From Candidatus Rhodoferax bjergmarkensis (GTDB lineage: Bacteria; Pseudomonadota; Gammaproteobacteria; Burkholderiales; Burkholderiaceae_C): a stretch of DNA of 64,000 bases. The stretch is taken from assembly GCA_016708345.1 (NCBI GenBank), contig JADJFX010000034.1:62001-126000 (forward strand), given 5' to 3'. Of this stretch, positions 18,644 through 27,684 are shown one piece after another. The position numbers were made by a program, and so were the translations under genes. The notes under the pieces were generated by a model, which was not told where the DNA came from, did not search any database, and was given only the letters and a program-made list of their open reading frames with translations. Position 1 is the stretch's first letter; each line of letters begins with the position of its first letter.

Positions 18644-18745
18644 ACTGCTTGGCAACAACCAAGCGGCATGTTTTTTGGTGGCGGGCAGTAGACTATGCGC
18701 TGGTGAGTTTCACCCCACGACCCTTGAAAATACAAAGAGATGCCC

Positions 18746-20143
18746 ATGAGACTTCGCTTTCGACCCGTTTTGTTGACCCTATGCCTGTGCAGTGCTATTG
18801 CCTGCGGCACTGCCTTTGCTGGCTTTGATCAAGCCGTCGCGGCCTATGAGAGAAAGGACTACGTCACCGCGTTTCGCGAATTCAGGCCGCTGGCCCAACA
18901 AGGCAAATCCAGTGCCCAGTACAGCTTGGGATGGATGTATGCCAAGGGTCAGGGCGTGGCACAAGACCACAAGGAGGCCGTGAAGTGGTACCGACTGGCC
19001 GCCGACCAAGGTGACGCTTTTGCCCAGTACAACCTGGGCGGCATGTACGCCAAGGGCCAGGGAGCAGCACAGGATTACAAAGAGGCCGTCAAGTATTTCC
19101 GCATGGCCGCCAACCAGGGTGACGCCCGCGCCCAGTCCAGCTTGGGCCTGCTCTATGCCAATGGTCAGGGTGTTCCGCAAGACTACAAGGAAGCCATCAA
19201 GCTGTACCGCATGGCGGCAGAGCAAGGGTACGCCGGTGCGCAGTACAACTTGGGCTGGATGTACGCCATCGGCCAGGGCGTTCCACAAGACTACAAAGAG
19301 GCGGTCAAGCTGTACCGTATGGCTGCAGACCAGGGCGATGCCGGTGGCCTGTTCAACCTGGGCGTCATGTATGACAGCGGCTTGGGTGCCACGCAGGACT
19401 ACAAAGAAGCGGTCAAGCTGTACCGCATGGCCGCCGAGCAAGGCGACGCGGGTGGTCAGTTCAACCTGGGCATGATGTACAGCACCGGCCACGGGGTTCC
19501 GCAGGATTACCAAGAGGCGGTCAAATGGTTTCGACTGTCTGCCGAGCAAGGTGACGCCAGTGGCCAGCACGGCCTGGGTGTGATGTACGAAAAGGGACAA
19601 GGCGTACCGGCCAGCCGCGTGGTGGCGTATGCCCTGTACAACCTGTCTGCCGTTGGCGACCCCTCGCCCTCCAACAATGCAGCAGCCAACCGCACCCGGC
19701 TCGCCGAATCGTTAAGCCGTACCGAGTTGGAAGCCGCGCAAGCTCTCACGCGTGAATTGAACAACCCGGCGACCTTGACCAAGACCCTGGACAAGTACCT
19801 CACCCCACCTGCAGCGGCGGTTGCTGCGCCTGTCACTGCCCCCACAGTTCCCGTGGCAGCCACGCCTGCCCTTGGCCCTGCAACAGCCTCCACCAAGAAA
19901 AACAGCAAAACAAAAGCCGCAACAAGCAATGTTGAACGCTATGCGTCGCAAACTACCGCCTTGGCTGCTGACCCCTACCCCCAGCGCCCACCCCAAGTGC
20001 CGGGCTTGATGACCTGCAACACCCGGTGCGTTGACGCAACCTGCTGGCGAACCTATGACGATGGCAAAAAGGTCATGTTCCAAATGCTGCGCAAAAAAGA
20101 CCCCGCAACCGGCGAATTGAAATATGACATGGGCGATTGCTGA
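18746..20143 (+). CDS. Secreted Sel1-repeat protein (7 repeats) with a Cys-rich tail
   Basis: A 465-residue paralogue with the signal peptide MRLRFRPVLLTLCLCSAIAC and AFAG cleavage site. Seven Sel1-like repeats follow, mostly AQYNLGxMYAKGQGxxQDYK. Then come an Ala/Pro/Val-rich linker (about residues 355-395) and a terminal domain with four cysteines (MTCNTRCVDATC, then MGDC). The paralogues lack this tail. I start at the second ATG, 18746, since it aligns with the MRFR start of the neighbour and leaves AAAGAG six bases upstream; the ATG at 18740 is possible. Confidence 0.85.
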   Translation: MRLRFRPVLLTLCLCSAIACGTAFAGFDQAVAAYERKDYVTAFREFRPLAQQGKSSAQYSLGWMYAKGQGVAQDHKEAVKWYRLAADQGDAFAQYNLGGMYAKGQGAAQDYKEAVKYFRMAANQGDARAQSSLGLLYANGQGVPQDYKEAIKLYRMAAEQGYAGAQYNLGWMYAIGQGVPQDYKEAVKLYRMAADQGDAGGLFNLGVMYDSGLGATQDYKEAVKLYRMAAEQGDAGGQFNLGMMYSTGHGVPQDYQEAVKWFRLSAEQGDASGQHGLGVMYEKGQGVPASRVVAYALYNLSAVGDPSPSNNAAANRTRLAESLSRTELEAAQALTRELNNPATLTKTLDKYLTPPAAAVAAPVTAPTVPVAATPALGPATASTKKNSKTKAATSNVERYASQTTALAADPYPQRPPQVPGLMTCNTRCVDATCWRTYDDGKKVMFQMLRKKDPATGELKYDMGDC

Positions 20144-20176
20144 GAAATAAGGCCGATTGTGCTCGCAAGCGAGTGT

Positions 20177-20743
20177 TTATTGAGACTGCGACTGGACAGG
20201 TGGTGGCACGCTGGCGGTCGTCGGCTGGGGTGGGGTGACCCACGCGCAGGCCTGTGACGCGCCCACACCTTTGAGGAATGCCCTGCGCATGGAGCCTGCT
20301 GCAATCGCAGAAGAAACCCGTTTGGAGTAGCGCTCGGCCCCGCTTAATTTTCTGACCCACCCCCGAAAAGGGATCAACCCCTCTGCAGTACTACGCAGCG
20401 CACCCACTGCGGTATTTTCTGCGGCTTCAGTGCCACGATCGATCAAACTGGGATCGGCATCTGAGACCGGCGCATCCAAATCAGGGCCCAGCACCTCGTC
20501 AAGCTTTTGAACTTCGAAGGCGATAGTGCTGCAGTTTGAGTCGGCAGGCAGCAGATAAGGCTTCTTCTTTGCTATCTCCAGAATTTCTGGAATGTCGGCT
20601 TTGACGATATTAAGGTCACTCAGCGGTGTAGTGGCAGCATCCCCTATTTGCGACTGCGTTTTAGTGGCACAAGCCACCAATGAAAACGAAAGGGCCAGTA
20701 GCATTAGTTTGATGGGGGTCATTGGGAATGTCATAGTTTGCAT
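20177..20743 (-). CDS. Putative lipoprotein, function unknown
   Basis: A 188-residue protein with a type II signal peptide ending in the lipobox LVAC near residue 25. The mature part contains a hydrophilic central region and a short amphipathic stretch around FRGWVRKLSGAERYSKRVSS near residue 125, then a Pro/Ser/Gln-rich end. One pair of cysteines is present (NCSTIAF and QACAW). It is convergent with the third Sel1 gene, with only 33 bases between stops. I do not recognise the family. Confidence 0.7.
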   Translation of the reverse strand: MQTMTFPMTPIKLMLLALSFSLVACATKTQSQIGDAATTPLSDLNIVKADIPEILEIAKKKPYLLPADSNCSTIAFEVQKLDEVLGPDLDAPVSDADPSLIDRGTEAAENTAVGALRSTAEGLIPFRGWVRKLSGAERYSKRVSSAIAAGSMRRAFLKGVGASQACAWVTPPQPTTASVPPPVQSQSQ

Positions 20744-20908
20744 TTTGCAGTATGGTTCCGGGTTCCTGACTCGCAGGGGTTATCGGTAGCCGTGTTCAAT
20801 CAGCGTTGGAAGCACGGTAACTGCAAAAATATATCACCCCGGCCACGCCAGCGGCAGCCCCAATCCGCGCGTAAACCTGGCCGCGCCCCTCCCTATTGGC
20901 AAAGCCGA

Positions 20909-22180
20909 TCAGGCCAGCACCGGCTCTGCCATGCTGGGCGCTGGCAGTACCACTTTTTGATCGGTACTGAACTGGTAGTCCTTGAAGATGTGCTCGGCGC
21001 TCAGCTGCTGGTAGCTGCCATCTGGCAGACGGTGTGTGGTGTCTTTCAAGCGGTACGTGGTGTGGCCACAGGTCCAGCAGTTGAAGTTGCGCATGTGGGT
21101 ACACAGGCAGGCTTTGTCCATGACGACAATATCTTTGGCCCTGGGGTGCAGCGCCAGCTCGCGGTTGTAGGAAGTGATGTAAGCGCAGCCACCATTGCCG
21201 TCGAGCAAATAGCCATAGGCCTCGCAATTGGGTCGGATGCCGGAGCCGATGGCGGGCGTGTTTTTCAGCATGCGCATCGGGTAGCCGGTGGGCGAAATGG
21301 TGTTGACCACGATGTCGGCTTCACTGGCCTTGAAATACTCCTGCTTGACCTTGTCCGGCAAGCCGCACTCATTGGCGACGGTAAAGCGCGTGGCCACCTG
21401 CACGCCAGCGCAGCCCGATTCCAGAAAAGACACCGCATCACTGCCGGTAAAAATACCGCCGGCCGCGATGACCGGAATATCAAGCTGTTCTGTTTTGAGG
21501 TACCGCACCACTTCGGCAGTGATGGTAGCCAGGTCGTACTCTGCCCAGTCCAGGCCAAAACCCAAGTGACCACCGGCCAGCGGGCCCTCGACCACCACGT
21601 AGTCGGGCAGGCGATCCAGTTTGGCGTTTTTGCGCAAAAAAAGTTGCAGTGCGCGCACTGAGGACACAATGATGCCCAGCTTGGCATCTCGAAAGCGCGG
21701 ATGGTCTGCCAGCAGTCCGAAGGAACCCAAGTGCAAACCGGCACTCAAAGTGATGCCATCAATACCCGCATCAAGCGCCGAGGCCATGCGCACCTGCAGT
21801 GTTTCACGCGGACCGTTCATGGTCAGCTTTTCCATGCAGTTGACAAAAATCATGCCTTCGCCTTTCTTGGCTTCCATGGTGGCTTCGACGTGGCGCCGGG
21901 TGGCTTCTGCCAAATGTCCCAAGTCAAACTTGATGATGGATTTGTCGGAGTTGTCGATGTTGTGCTTGTAAAAGCGGGTCTTGTCCTTGACGAAACTGGT
22001 GTCAAAACGCCGGTCCGAAACATCTGTCACCATGGCGTCAGAGATATGCCCAACCCCGCCCAAACGGGCCGCTTCAAGCGCCAGTTCGGCAGTGGAAATG
22101 TCCACCCCCATACCGCCGATCATGATGGGAACCAACTCTTTTTTACCGAACTTCAGGCGGAAATCATTTACACGTTTCAT
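20909..22180 (-). CDS. Nitronate monooxygenase-like flavoprotein (2-nitropropane dioxygenase family)
   Basis: A 423-residue FMN-dependent TIM-barrel protein. The family start is seen in VPIMIGGMGVDISTAELALE, and the phosphate-binding segment in IPVIAAGGIFTGSDAVSFLE near residue 240. The last 70 residues add a cysteine-bearing end (RNFNCWTCGHTTYRL) not present in the short enzymes. The frame is open for 69 more codons, but the ATG at 22180 is preceded by AAAGAA and fits the family. Enzymes of this group oxidise nitronates or act as enoyl reductases; the substrate here is unknown. Confidence 0.8.
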   Translation of the reverse strand: MKRVNDFRLKFGKKELVPIMIGGMGVDISTAELALEAARLGGVGHISDAMVTDVSDRRFDTSFVKDKTRFYKHNIDNSDKSIIKFDLGHLAEATRRHVEATMEAKKGEGMIFVNCMEKLTMNGPRETLQVRMASALDAGIDGITLSAGLHLGSFGLLADHPRFRDAKLGIIVSSVRALQLFLRKNAKLDRLPDYVVVEGPLAGGHLGFGLDWAEYDLATITAEVVRYLKTEQLDIPVIAAGGIFTGSDAVSFLESGCAGVQVATRFTVANECGLPDKVKQEYFKASEADIVVNTISPTGYPMRMLKNTPAIGSGIRPNCEAYGYLLDGNGGCAYITSYNRELALHPRAKDIVVMDKACLCTHMRNFNCWTCGHTTYRLKDTTHRLPDGSYQQLSAEHIFKDYQFSTDQKVVLPAPSMAEPVLA

Positions 22181-22308
22181 CAAGTTCTTTCGTCCTTGCA
22201 GCACCTCTGGAGACCCTCTTGGCCGACGGCTCAAACAAGCCCAGAAATGGCAGCAAAATCGCAAGTCAATGCAGGCTCGCGTAGGGATGATTCTACCCGG
22301 CTGGTGTG

Positions 22309-23331
22309 TCAGATTTGCGAAACTGACAATTCCCCCGGTCGTTTTGAGTACTTTTGCGCAGCCTCTAGACGTTCCAACTGTACACAAGCTGAACGGTTGC
22401 CATAAACATTCGATTTAAGCCACTGAAATTCTTCATTTAATCGAGATTCATCAGCAATCCGGGTGAACCAAACCCGCTGCTCTGCATCCCAACGGTAGGC
22501 CCTGGCCTTGAGCAGGTCTTTGGCATCAAACGGTGCCTGGGTCGCCTTCAAGCGGTAACTGGTGGTGCGACCGGATTCGATCATTTTTGCCAACCCAGTT
22601 CTATATTCGGTGCGCAATTGTCCACACAATACAGCCAATAAGGCATGGCAATCCATCTCGGCGCGGTGAGCGTCATAAAACCAGCCTTTTTCTAACGCCA
22701 GGTACTCCAGCTTGGCCGAGCCATAGCCTTCTTTTTTCCAGTCAATATCGACAAACGAACAGCCCCAGGGCAGGTGCGCAAACACAGGCAGACGTGCCTC
22801 GCAAAACGGCCGGTCAAAACCGGCGTTGTGGGCGATGACCAGGTCAACACCTTGGAGCAAATCAGAAATCCGCGCCTCGTCCAGACGCTGACCCAGCACC
22901 ATAGCGTCTGAGATGCCGGTAATGGCTTGCACCTGGGGCGAGATGGGCATGCCGGGGTCCTCCAATGCGTCATACACCTGCACATCTCCCACTGGCAAGC
23001 CGCTTGTGCTGTCCACATCGACACGCAACATGGCCAACTCAATGATCTTGTCACTGGCGTGATCAAGGCCCGTGGTTTCGGTGTCCAGCACCACCACCCG
23101 AACCACCGGCCCTTGTGCCACGCGGTCAAAGTGAAGCGCCGGTACCAAGCGGCGCAGCACCCGGTAGTCAGGGTTTTTCTCAAGCGCGGCGGCCATCGCC
23201 TGTGGCGTCATGTCGGCCGCTGACTCGATGGCAGCAGCGCTACGGGGTTTTCGCTTAGCCTTGGGCATCGGTTTGAGGGGTGGGGGCAGGTCAGCTGTAT
23301 CAAAGTCAAGCTGGAATTGCGGATCAGTCAC
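22309..23331 (-). CDS. 3'-5' exonuclease, DEDDh family (DnaQ-like)
   Basis: A 340-residue protein. The exonuclease domain runs from about residue 75 to 250 with motif I VLDTETTGLDHASDKIIELA (the DxE pair), motif II around VIAHNAGFDRPFCEARL and motif III HRAEMDCHALL (His and Asp). The first 70 residues are Pro/Lys/Arg-rich. The last 85 residues form a separate domain containing the segment YRWDAEQRVWFTRI, which is often attached to these nucleases. It is probably a repair or proofreading-type nuclease acting alone. Confidence 0.85.
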   Translation of the reverse strand: MTDPQFQLDFDTADLPPPLKPMPKAKRKPRSAAAIESAADMTPQAMAAALEKNPDYRVLRRLVPALHFDRVAQGPVVRVVVLDTETTGLDHASDKIIELAMLRVDVDSTSGLPVGDVQVYDALEDPGMPISPQVQAITGISDAMVLGQRLDEARISDLLQGVDLVIAHNAGFDRPFCEARLPVFAHLPWGCSFVDIDWKKEGYGSAKLEYLALEKGWFYDAHRAEMDCHALLAVLCGQLRTEYRTGLAKMIESGRTTSYRLKATQAPFDAKDLLKARAYRWDAEQRVWFTRIADESRLNEEFQWLKSNVYGNRSACVQLERLEAAQKYSKRPGELSVSQI

Positions 23332-23421
23332 GGGGAACTTTCAAGTTAATATTTACAGGATGTCACATTACACCGCACTCTTTTCCCTCCCTAGACTGCG
23401 TGCATTAAATTCAAGGGCCCT

Positions 23422-24331
23422 ATGACCTCTTCTTTAGCCCCAAAACCGCTGCTGGCGCTCAAAGGTGTGCGGATTCTGAGCCTGAGCCTTAACCTGCCCG
23501 GCCCGGCCGCCTTGATGCGTTGCCAGCAAATGGGTGCAACCTGCGTCAAGCTCGAACCCCCAGCGCCCTCTGGCACACCACCCGGCGCATCCGGCGACCC
23601 TATGGGGCTGTACAACCGCCCCGCCTACGAGGTGCTGCACAAAGGCATTCGTGTGGCAACGGCAGACCTGAAGACCGAACAAGGCCAGAAGGCTCTGCAC
23701 CGGGAACTCGCCAAGGCCGATGTTTTGCTGACTTCGTTTCGCCCTTCTGCTTTGAAGAAACTGGGCCTGACATGGAAAGCGCTGCACAAACTCTACCCGG
23801 CCTTGTCGCAAGTGGCGATTGTGGGCGCGCCCGGCGCACGCGCCGAGGAACCCGGGCACGACCTCACCTATCTGGCTGAAAATAACTTGGTGAATGGCTT
23901 GGAGATGCCGCCAACGCTGTACGCCGACATGGGTGGCTCTTTGATCGCCTCCGAGGCGGTATTAAAAGGCCATGCTGCTGCGCAAGGATGGCAAAGGCCG
24001 TTACATGGAAGTTGCCCTGTCAGACGCCGCAGCTTTTCTGGCCCTGCCACGCACCTGGGGGTTGACGCAGCCGGGCGCTGCGGTAGGCGGAGGCCACGCC
24101 GGTTACCGCATCTACCCTTGCCAGGACGGGCGCGTGGCAGTGGCGGCGCTGGAGCCGCACTTTGCCAAGTCCCTGTGCGCCGCAGCAGGCGTGCCCTATG
24201 CCAACATCCTGACGATGCTGTCGCCCGCCACCCACCAGGCCATTGCAAACTACCTGCAGACCATGACACGGCCAGCACTGGAGGCATTGGCCACCGACAA
24301 AGACATTCCGCTTTGCACGCTGCCCAAATAA
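23422..24331 (+). pseudogene. CaiB/BaiF-family CoA-transferase, frameshifted
   Basis: A Class III CoA-transferase homologue. The first frame (23422 to about 23970) has the N-terminus LKGVRILSLSLNLPGPAALM and runs to YADMGGSLIASEAVLKG, which holds the likely catalytic Asp. The protein then continues in a different frame from 23972 (MLLRKDGKGRYMEVALSDAA) to 24331. One base gained or lost in TTAAAAGGCC near 23965-23972 explains the break. The rejoined product would be about 303 residues, short for the family. It may be a real mutation or a consensus error. Confidence 0.75.
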
Positions 24332-24446
24332 CTCGCAAGCAGCGCGCACCCCTCTCACCGACAAAGCAGGCCCGGCAGAAGATGCCTGTCGATAGAATCA
24401 AAGTCGGTAAAAGCAACACGGACAAAGCAACACGAGCGATACCCAG

Positions 24447-24911
24447 ATGAATGACCAAAACGGATACGACATTGAAGACCTTCAGGTCGGCATGACCGCC
24501 AGCTATGCCAAGACCATTACCGAGGCCGATATCGGCATGTTTGCCGGGGTTTCAGGCGACATCAACGCCATCCACCTGAACGAAGAATACGCAGTCACCA
24601 CACCCTTTCATGGCCGTATTGCCCACGGCATACTGGTGTCAGGCCTGATCTCTGCCACCATTGCCAATCGCCTGCCCGGCCCAGGTTCCATTTACATGGA
24701 GCAACAACTGAAATTTCTGGCACCGGTGCGCCCCGGCGAAACCGTCAAAGCCACCGTGCGGGTGCGCGAAGTCATCCTTGACCGCTGCCAGGTGGTGCTG
24801 GAGACCACCTGCCACGTCAAAGGCATCCTGGTCATCGACGGTGTGGCCACCATCAAGGTCGGTTCAGCGGCCCGGCGCGCCGCCAAACTGGCCAAGGCAA
24901 CATCCGCCTGA
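24447..24911 (+). CDS. MaoC-like (R)-specific enoyl-CoA hydratase
   Basis: A 154-residue hot-dog-fold hydratase. The hydratase-2 motif is seen as FAGVSGDINAIHLNEEYA near residues 31-48, with the catalytic Asp and His. These enzymes hydrate trans-2-enoyl-CoA to (R)-3-hydroxyacyl-CoA and can feed polyhydroxyalkanoate synthesis (PhaJ type). Its neighbours, a CoA-transferase relic and a dienoyl-CoA reductase-type enzyme, fit acyl-CoA metabolism. It ends 13 bases before the convergent flavoenzyme. Confidence 0.88.
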   Translation: MNDQNGYDIEDLQVGMTASYAKTITEADIGMFAGVSGDINAIHLNEEYAVTTPFHGRIAHGILVSGLISATIANRLPGPGSIYMEQQLKFLAPVRPGETVKATVRVREVILDRCQVVLETTCHVKGILVIDGVATIKVGSAARRAAKLAKATSA

Positions 24912-24923
24912 CCCGCCCCAGCC

Positions 24924-26966
24924 TTATAAACTGGCGGCCAACACCGCCCCTTCGCGAATGGCCCGCTTGGCATCGAGCTCTGACGCCAGGGCCGCCCCAC
25001 CAATGCAGTGAAATTGAGGGGTTCCAGAGGCTGCCTGCGACCCGCTATCGGGCATCAGCTCGGCCAGCGGCTCCTGCCCGGCGCAAAGCACAATGTGGTC
25101 CACCTCCAGCACGCGGGCAATGCCGTCAATGCTGATGTGCAGCCCGGCATCGTCAATGCACTGGTACTCCACGCCAGCCAGCATCTCGACCCCGTTGCGC
25201 TGCAGCACGGCGCGATGCACCCAACCCGAGGTCTTACCCAAGCCCGCGCCCGGCTTGCCCTGCTTGCGCTGGAGCAAATAAACTTGCCGGAACGGATGCG
25301 CGGGCACCGCAGGCACCAGGCCACCATTGGTTTGCGCCGTCAAATCGACCCCCCACTCATGGCACCAATGTTCCAGTGGCAGCGGCAGTTCAATCTTCGG
25401 GTCGTGCAGCAAAAACTCGCCCACATCAAAACCGATGCCCCCCGCGCCAATGATGGCAACCCGCTTGCCCGGCTTCACGCGGCGCTCAAGCACGTCCAGA
25501 TACGACAGCACCTTGGGGTGGTCAATACCAGGAATCGACGGTTTGCGCGGCACGATGCCCGTGGCCACAATAATCTCGTCAAAAGCCTGTGCCAGCAATT
25601 GCTCGCGCGTCACGCGCTGTTTGAGCATCACTTTGACGCCCGTCACCTGCAAGCGCCTTGTGAAATAGCGCAGCGTCTGGGCAAACTCCTCTTTGCCGGG
25701 CACCTGCATGGCCACGTTGAACTGACCGCCCACCCGGTCACTGCTGTCGAAGAGGGTCACCTCATGACCGCATTCCGCCGCCACCGTCGCCGCTGACAAA
25801 CCAGCCGGCCCCGCACCCACCACCGCAACCCGGCGGCGCTTGGTGGCCGGGCGGTACACCAGCTCGGTCTCATAACCCGCACGCGGATTGACCAGACAAC
25901 TGGCGCGCTTGTTGGCAAAGGTGTGGTCCAGACAAGCCTGGTTGCAGGCAATACAGGTGTTGATTTCATCCACCCGCCCTTGCGCCACCTTGTTCACCCA
26001 CTGCGCATCGGCCAAAAAGGGCCGTGCCATGGACACCATGTCCACATCGCCGCTGGCAATCAAGGCCTCGGCCTCGTCCGGCATGTTGATACGGTTGGAC
26101 GCCGCCACCGGCACCTTGACCGCTTTGCGCAGACGCGCCGCCACGCTGGCAAAGGCCGCCCGTGGCACCGAGGTGACGATGGTGGGCACCCGCGCTTCGT
26201 GCCAGCCAATGCCGGTATTAAAAATGGTCACGCCCACTTTTTCCAGCGCCTGCGCCACCTGCACCACCTCGTCCCAGCTGTTGCCACCTTCCACCAAATC
26301 CAGCACCGAGTGGCGGTACATGATGATGAAATTGGGCCCCACCCTGGCCCGCACCTGCTTGACGATCTCAACCGGCAAACGCATGCGGTTTTCGATCGAG
26401 CCGCCCCAGCGGTCGGTGCGCAAGTTGGTGCGGGCGCACAAAAACTGGTTGAGCAAGTAGCCCTCACTGCCCATGATCTCCACCCCGTCATAACCCGCCT
26501 TGCGTGCCAGCTCGGCGCAGCGCACATAGTCGCGAATGGTGGACTGGATGCCGCGCTCGCTCAAGGCCCTGGGTTTGAACAACGAAATCGGCGACTTTTT
26601 GCTTGATGCCGACACCACAAAGGGCTGGTAGCCATAGCGCCCCGAGTGCAGGATCTGCATCACAATCTTGCCGCCCTCCTCATGCACCGCCTGCGTCACG
26701 ATGCGGTGGTTCCACACATCCGCCGCCGAATTCAGGGTGCCACCAAACGGCAGCAGCCAGCCCTGCCGGTTGGGCGAAATACCGCCGGTCACGATCAAAC
26801 CGACGCCGCCCTTGGCCCGCTCCCGGAAATACGCGGCCAGCTTGACGTAGTTGTAAAAGCGGTCTTCCAGCCCGGTGTGCATGGAGCCCATCATCACGCG
26901 GTTGCGCAAGGTGGTAAAGCCCAGATCGAGGGGACTGAGCAAGTGGGAGTAGTTATTTGAAGCCAT
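24924..26966 (-). CDS. 2,4-dienoyl-CoA reductase / old yellow enzyme family oxidoreductase
   Basis: A 680-residue three-part enzyme. The N-terminal FMN barrel (about 1-350) opens SPLDLGFTTLRNRVMMGSMH. A 4Fe-4S site follows with the cysteines in CIACNQACLDHTF and SCLVNPRAG. The C-terminal half has an FAD motif VAVVGAGPAGLSAATVAAEC and a nucleotide motif VAIIGAGGIGFDVGEFL. This layout is that of FadH, which reduces 2,4-dienoyl-CoA with NADPH in oxidation of unsaturated fatty acids. Relatives act on other enones, so the substrate is a family inference. Confidence 0.88.
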   Translation of the reverse strand: MASNNYSHLLSPLDLGFTTLRNRVMMGSMHTGLEDRFYNYVKLAAYFRERAKGGVGLIVTGGISPNRQGWLLPFGGTLNSAADVWNHRIVTQAVHEEGGKIVMQILHSGRYGYQPFVVSASSKKSPISLFKPRALSERGIQSTIRDYVRCAELARKAGYDGVEIMGSEGYLLNQFLCARTNLRTDRWGGSIENRMRLPVEIVKQVRARVGPNFIIMYRHSVLDLVEGGNSWDEVVQVAQALEKVGVTIFNTGIGWHEARVPTIVTSVPRAAFASVAARLRKAVKVPVAASNRINMPDEAEALIASGDVDMVSMARPFLADAQWVNKVAQGRVDEINTCIACNQACLDHTFANKRASCLVNPRAGYETELVYRPATKRRRVAVVGAGPAGLSAATVAAECGHEVTLFDSSDRVGGQFNVAMQVPGKEEFAQTLRYFTRRLQVTGVKVMLKQRVTREQLLAQAFDEIIVATGIVPRKPSIPGIDHPKVLSYLDVLERRVKPGKRVAIIGAGGIGFDVGEFLLHDPKIELPLPLEHWCHEWGVDLTAQTNGGLVPAVPAHPFRQVYLLQRKQGKPGAGLGKTSGWVHRAVLQRNGVEMLAGVEYQCIDDAGLHISIDGIARVLEVDHIVLCAGQEPLAELMPDSGSQAASGTPQFHCIGGAALASELDAKRAIREGAVLAASL

Positions 26967-27101
26967 GAAATTCAGGATGTAAATAAAAAAGAAAACTCAT
27001 TTCGTTTCCAGATCGATACGACATTAGGCGCGAAGCCTTTGATCAGTGCTCAAGCACGGCAAGGCGAAGCAACAACATGTCGGATTGATATGGGAACGAA
27101 A

Positions 27102-27575
27102 TCAAAACAAAAGAATGATGGCGCGCGCCTCCATGGCAAGCCCCTCGCCCACCGGCCCCATTTTTTCAGCCGTCTTGGCCTTGACGTTGACCTGCTCGAC
27201 CGCCACGCCCAGCACCTGGGCAATGCACGCACGCATGGAGCCAATATGCGGGGCCAGCTTGGGGGCTTGGGCAATCACGGTACTGTCCACATTGCCGATC
27301 TCAAAGCCCTTGGCCCGCACGCGCCGGGCCGCCTCGGCCAGCAACACAGCCGAATCGGCACCCTTGAACGCGGCATCGGTGTCGGGAAAGTGGGTGCCAA
27401 TGTCGCCCAGCGCCGCCGCGCCCAGCAGGGCATCGGTGATGGCGTGCAGCAGCACATCGGCGTCCGAATGCCCCAGCAAGCCCTTGCTATGGGGGATTTC
27501 GACGCCCCCCAGCATCAGCTTGCGGCCCTCCACCAGCGCATGGATGTCCCAGCCTTCACCGATTCGAAATGCCAT
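27102..27575 (-). CDS. ispF: 2-C-methyl-D-erythritol 2,4-cyclodiphosphate synthase
   Basis: A 157-residue trimeric enzyme of the non-mevalonate isoprenoid pathway that cyclises CDP-methylerythritol 2-phosphate. The zinc ligands are in GEGWDIHAL (Asp and His) and the conserved His in HSDADVLLHAITDALLGAAA; GDIGTHFPDTD and the C-terminal ligand site AKTAEKMGPVGEG are present. In relatives ispD lies directly upstream, but here it is 24.6 kb away at 52224-52982, so the pair has been split by accessory DNA. Confidence 0.96.
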   Translation of the reverse strand: MAFRIGEGWDIHALVEGRKLMLGGVEIPHSKGLLGHSDADVLLHAITDALLGAAALGDIGTHFPDTDAAFKGADSAVLLAEAARRVRAKGFEIGNVDSTVIAQAPKLAPHIGSMRACIAQVLGVAVEQVNVKAKTAEKMGPVGEGLAMEARAIILLF

Positions 27576-27600
27576 GGTGTTGTTGCGTCCCTAAAAGTTT

Positions 27601-27669
27601 TAAGTAAAAACAATGGCTACCGCACGAATACCGTGCGTGAGCAGCTATGAAGATAATAGCAAGTTATGA
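27601..27669 (-). repeat. Short interspersed repeat copy, minus orientation
   Basis: On the minus strand it reads TTCATAGCTGCTCACGCACG and on to TCGTGCGGTAGCCATTG. It lies between ispF and hsdR, at the left edge of the accessory region. Confidence 0.55.
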
Positions 27670-27684
27670 ACCCAAACATCCACC

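Noticed and set aside
20160..20178. CTCGCAAGCGAG palindrome between convergent genes
   Set aside because: Only five pairs with a 2-base loop and no T run; too weak to call a terminator.
20738..21661. A 307-codon plus-strand open frame
   Set aside because: It is the antisense shadow of the nitronate monooxygenase gene; residues are His/Val/Gly-rich without motifs.
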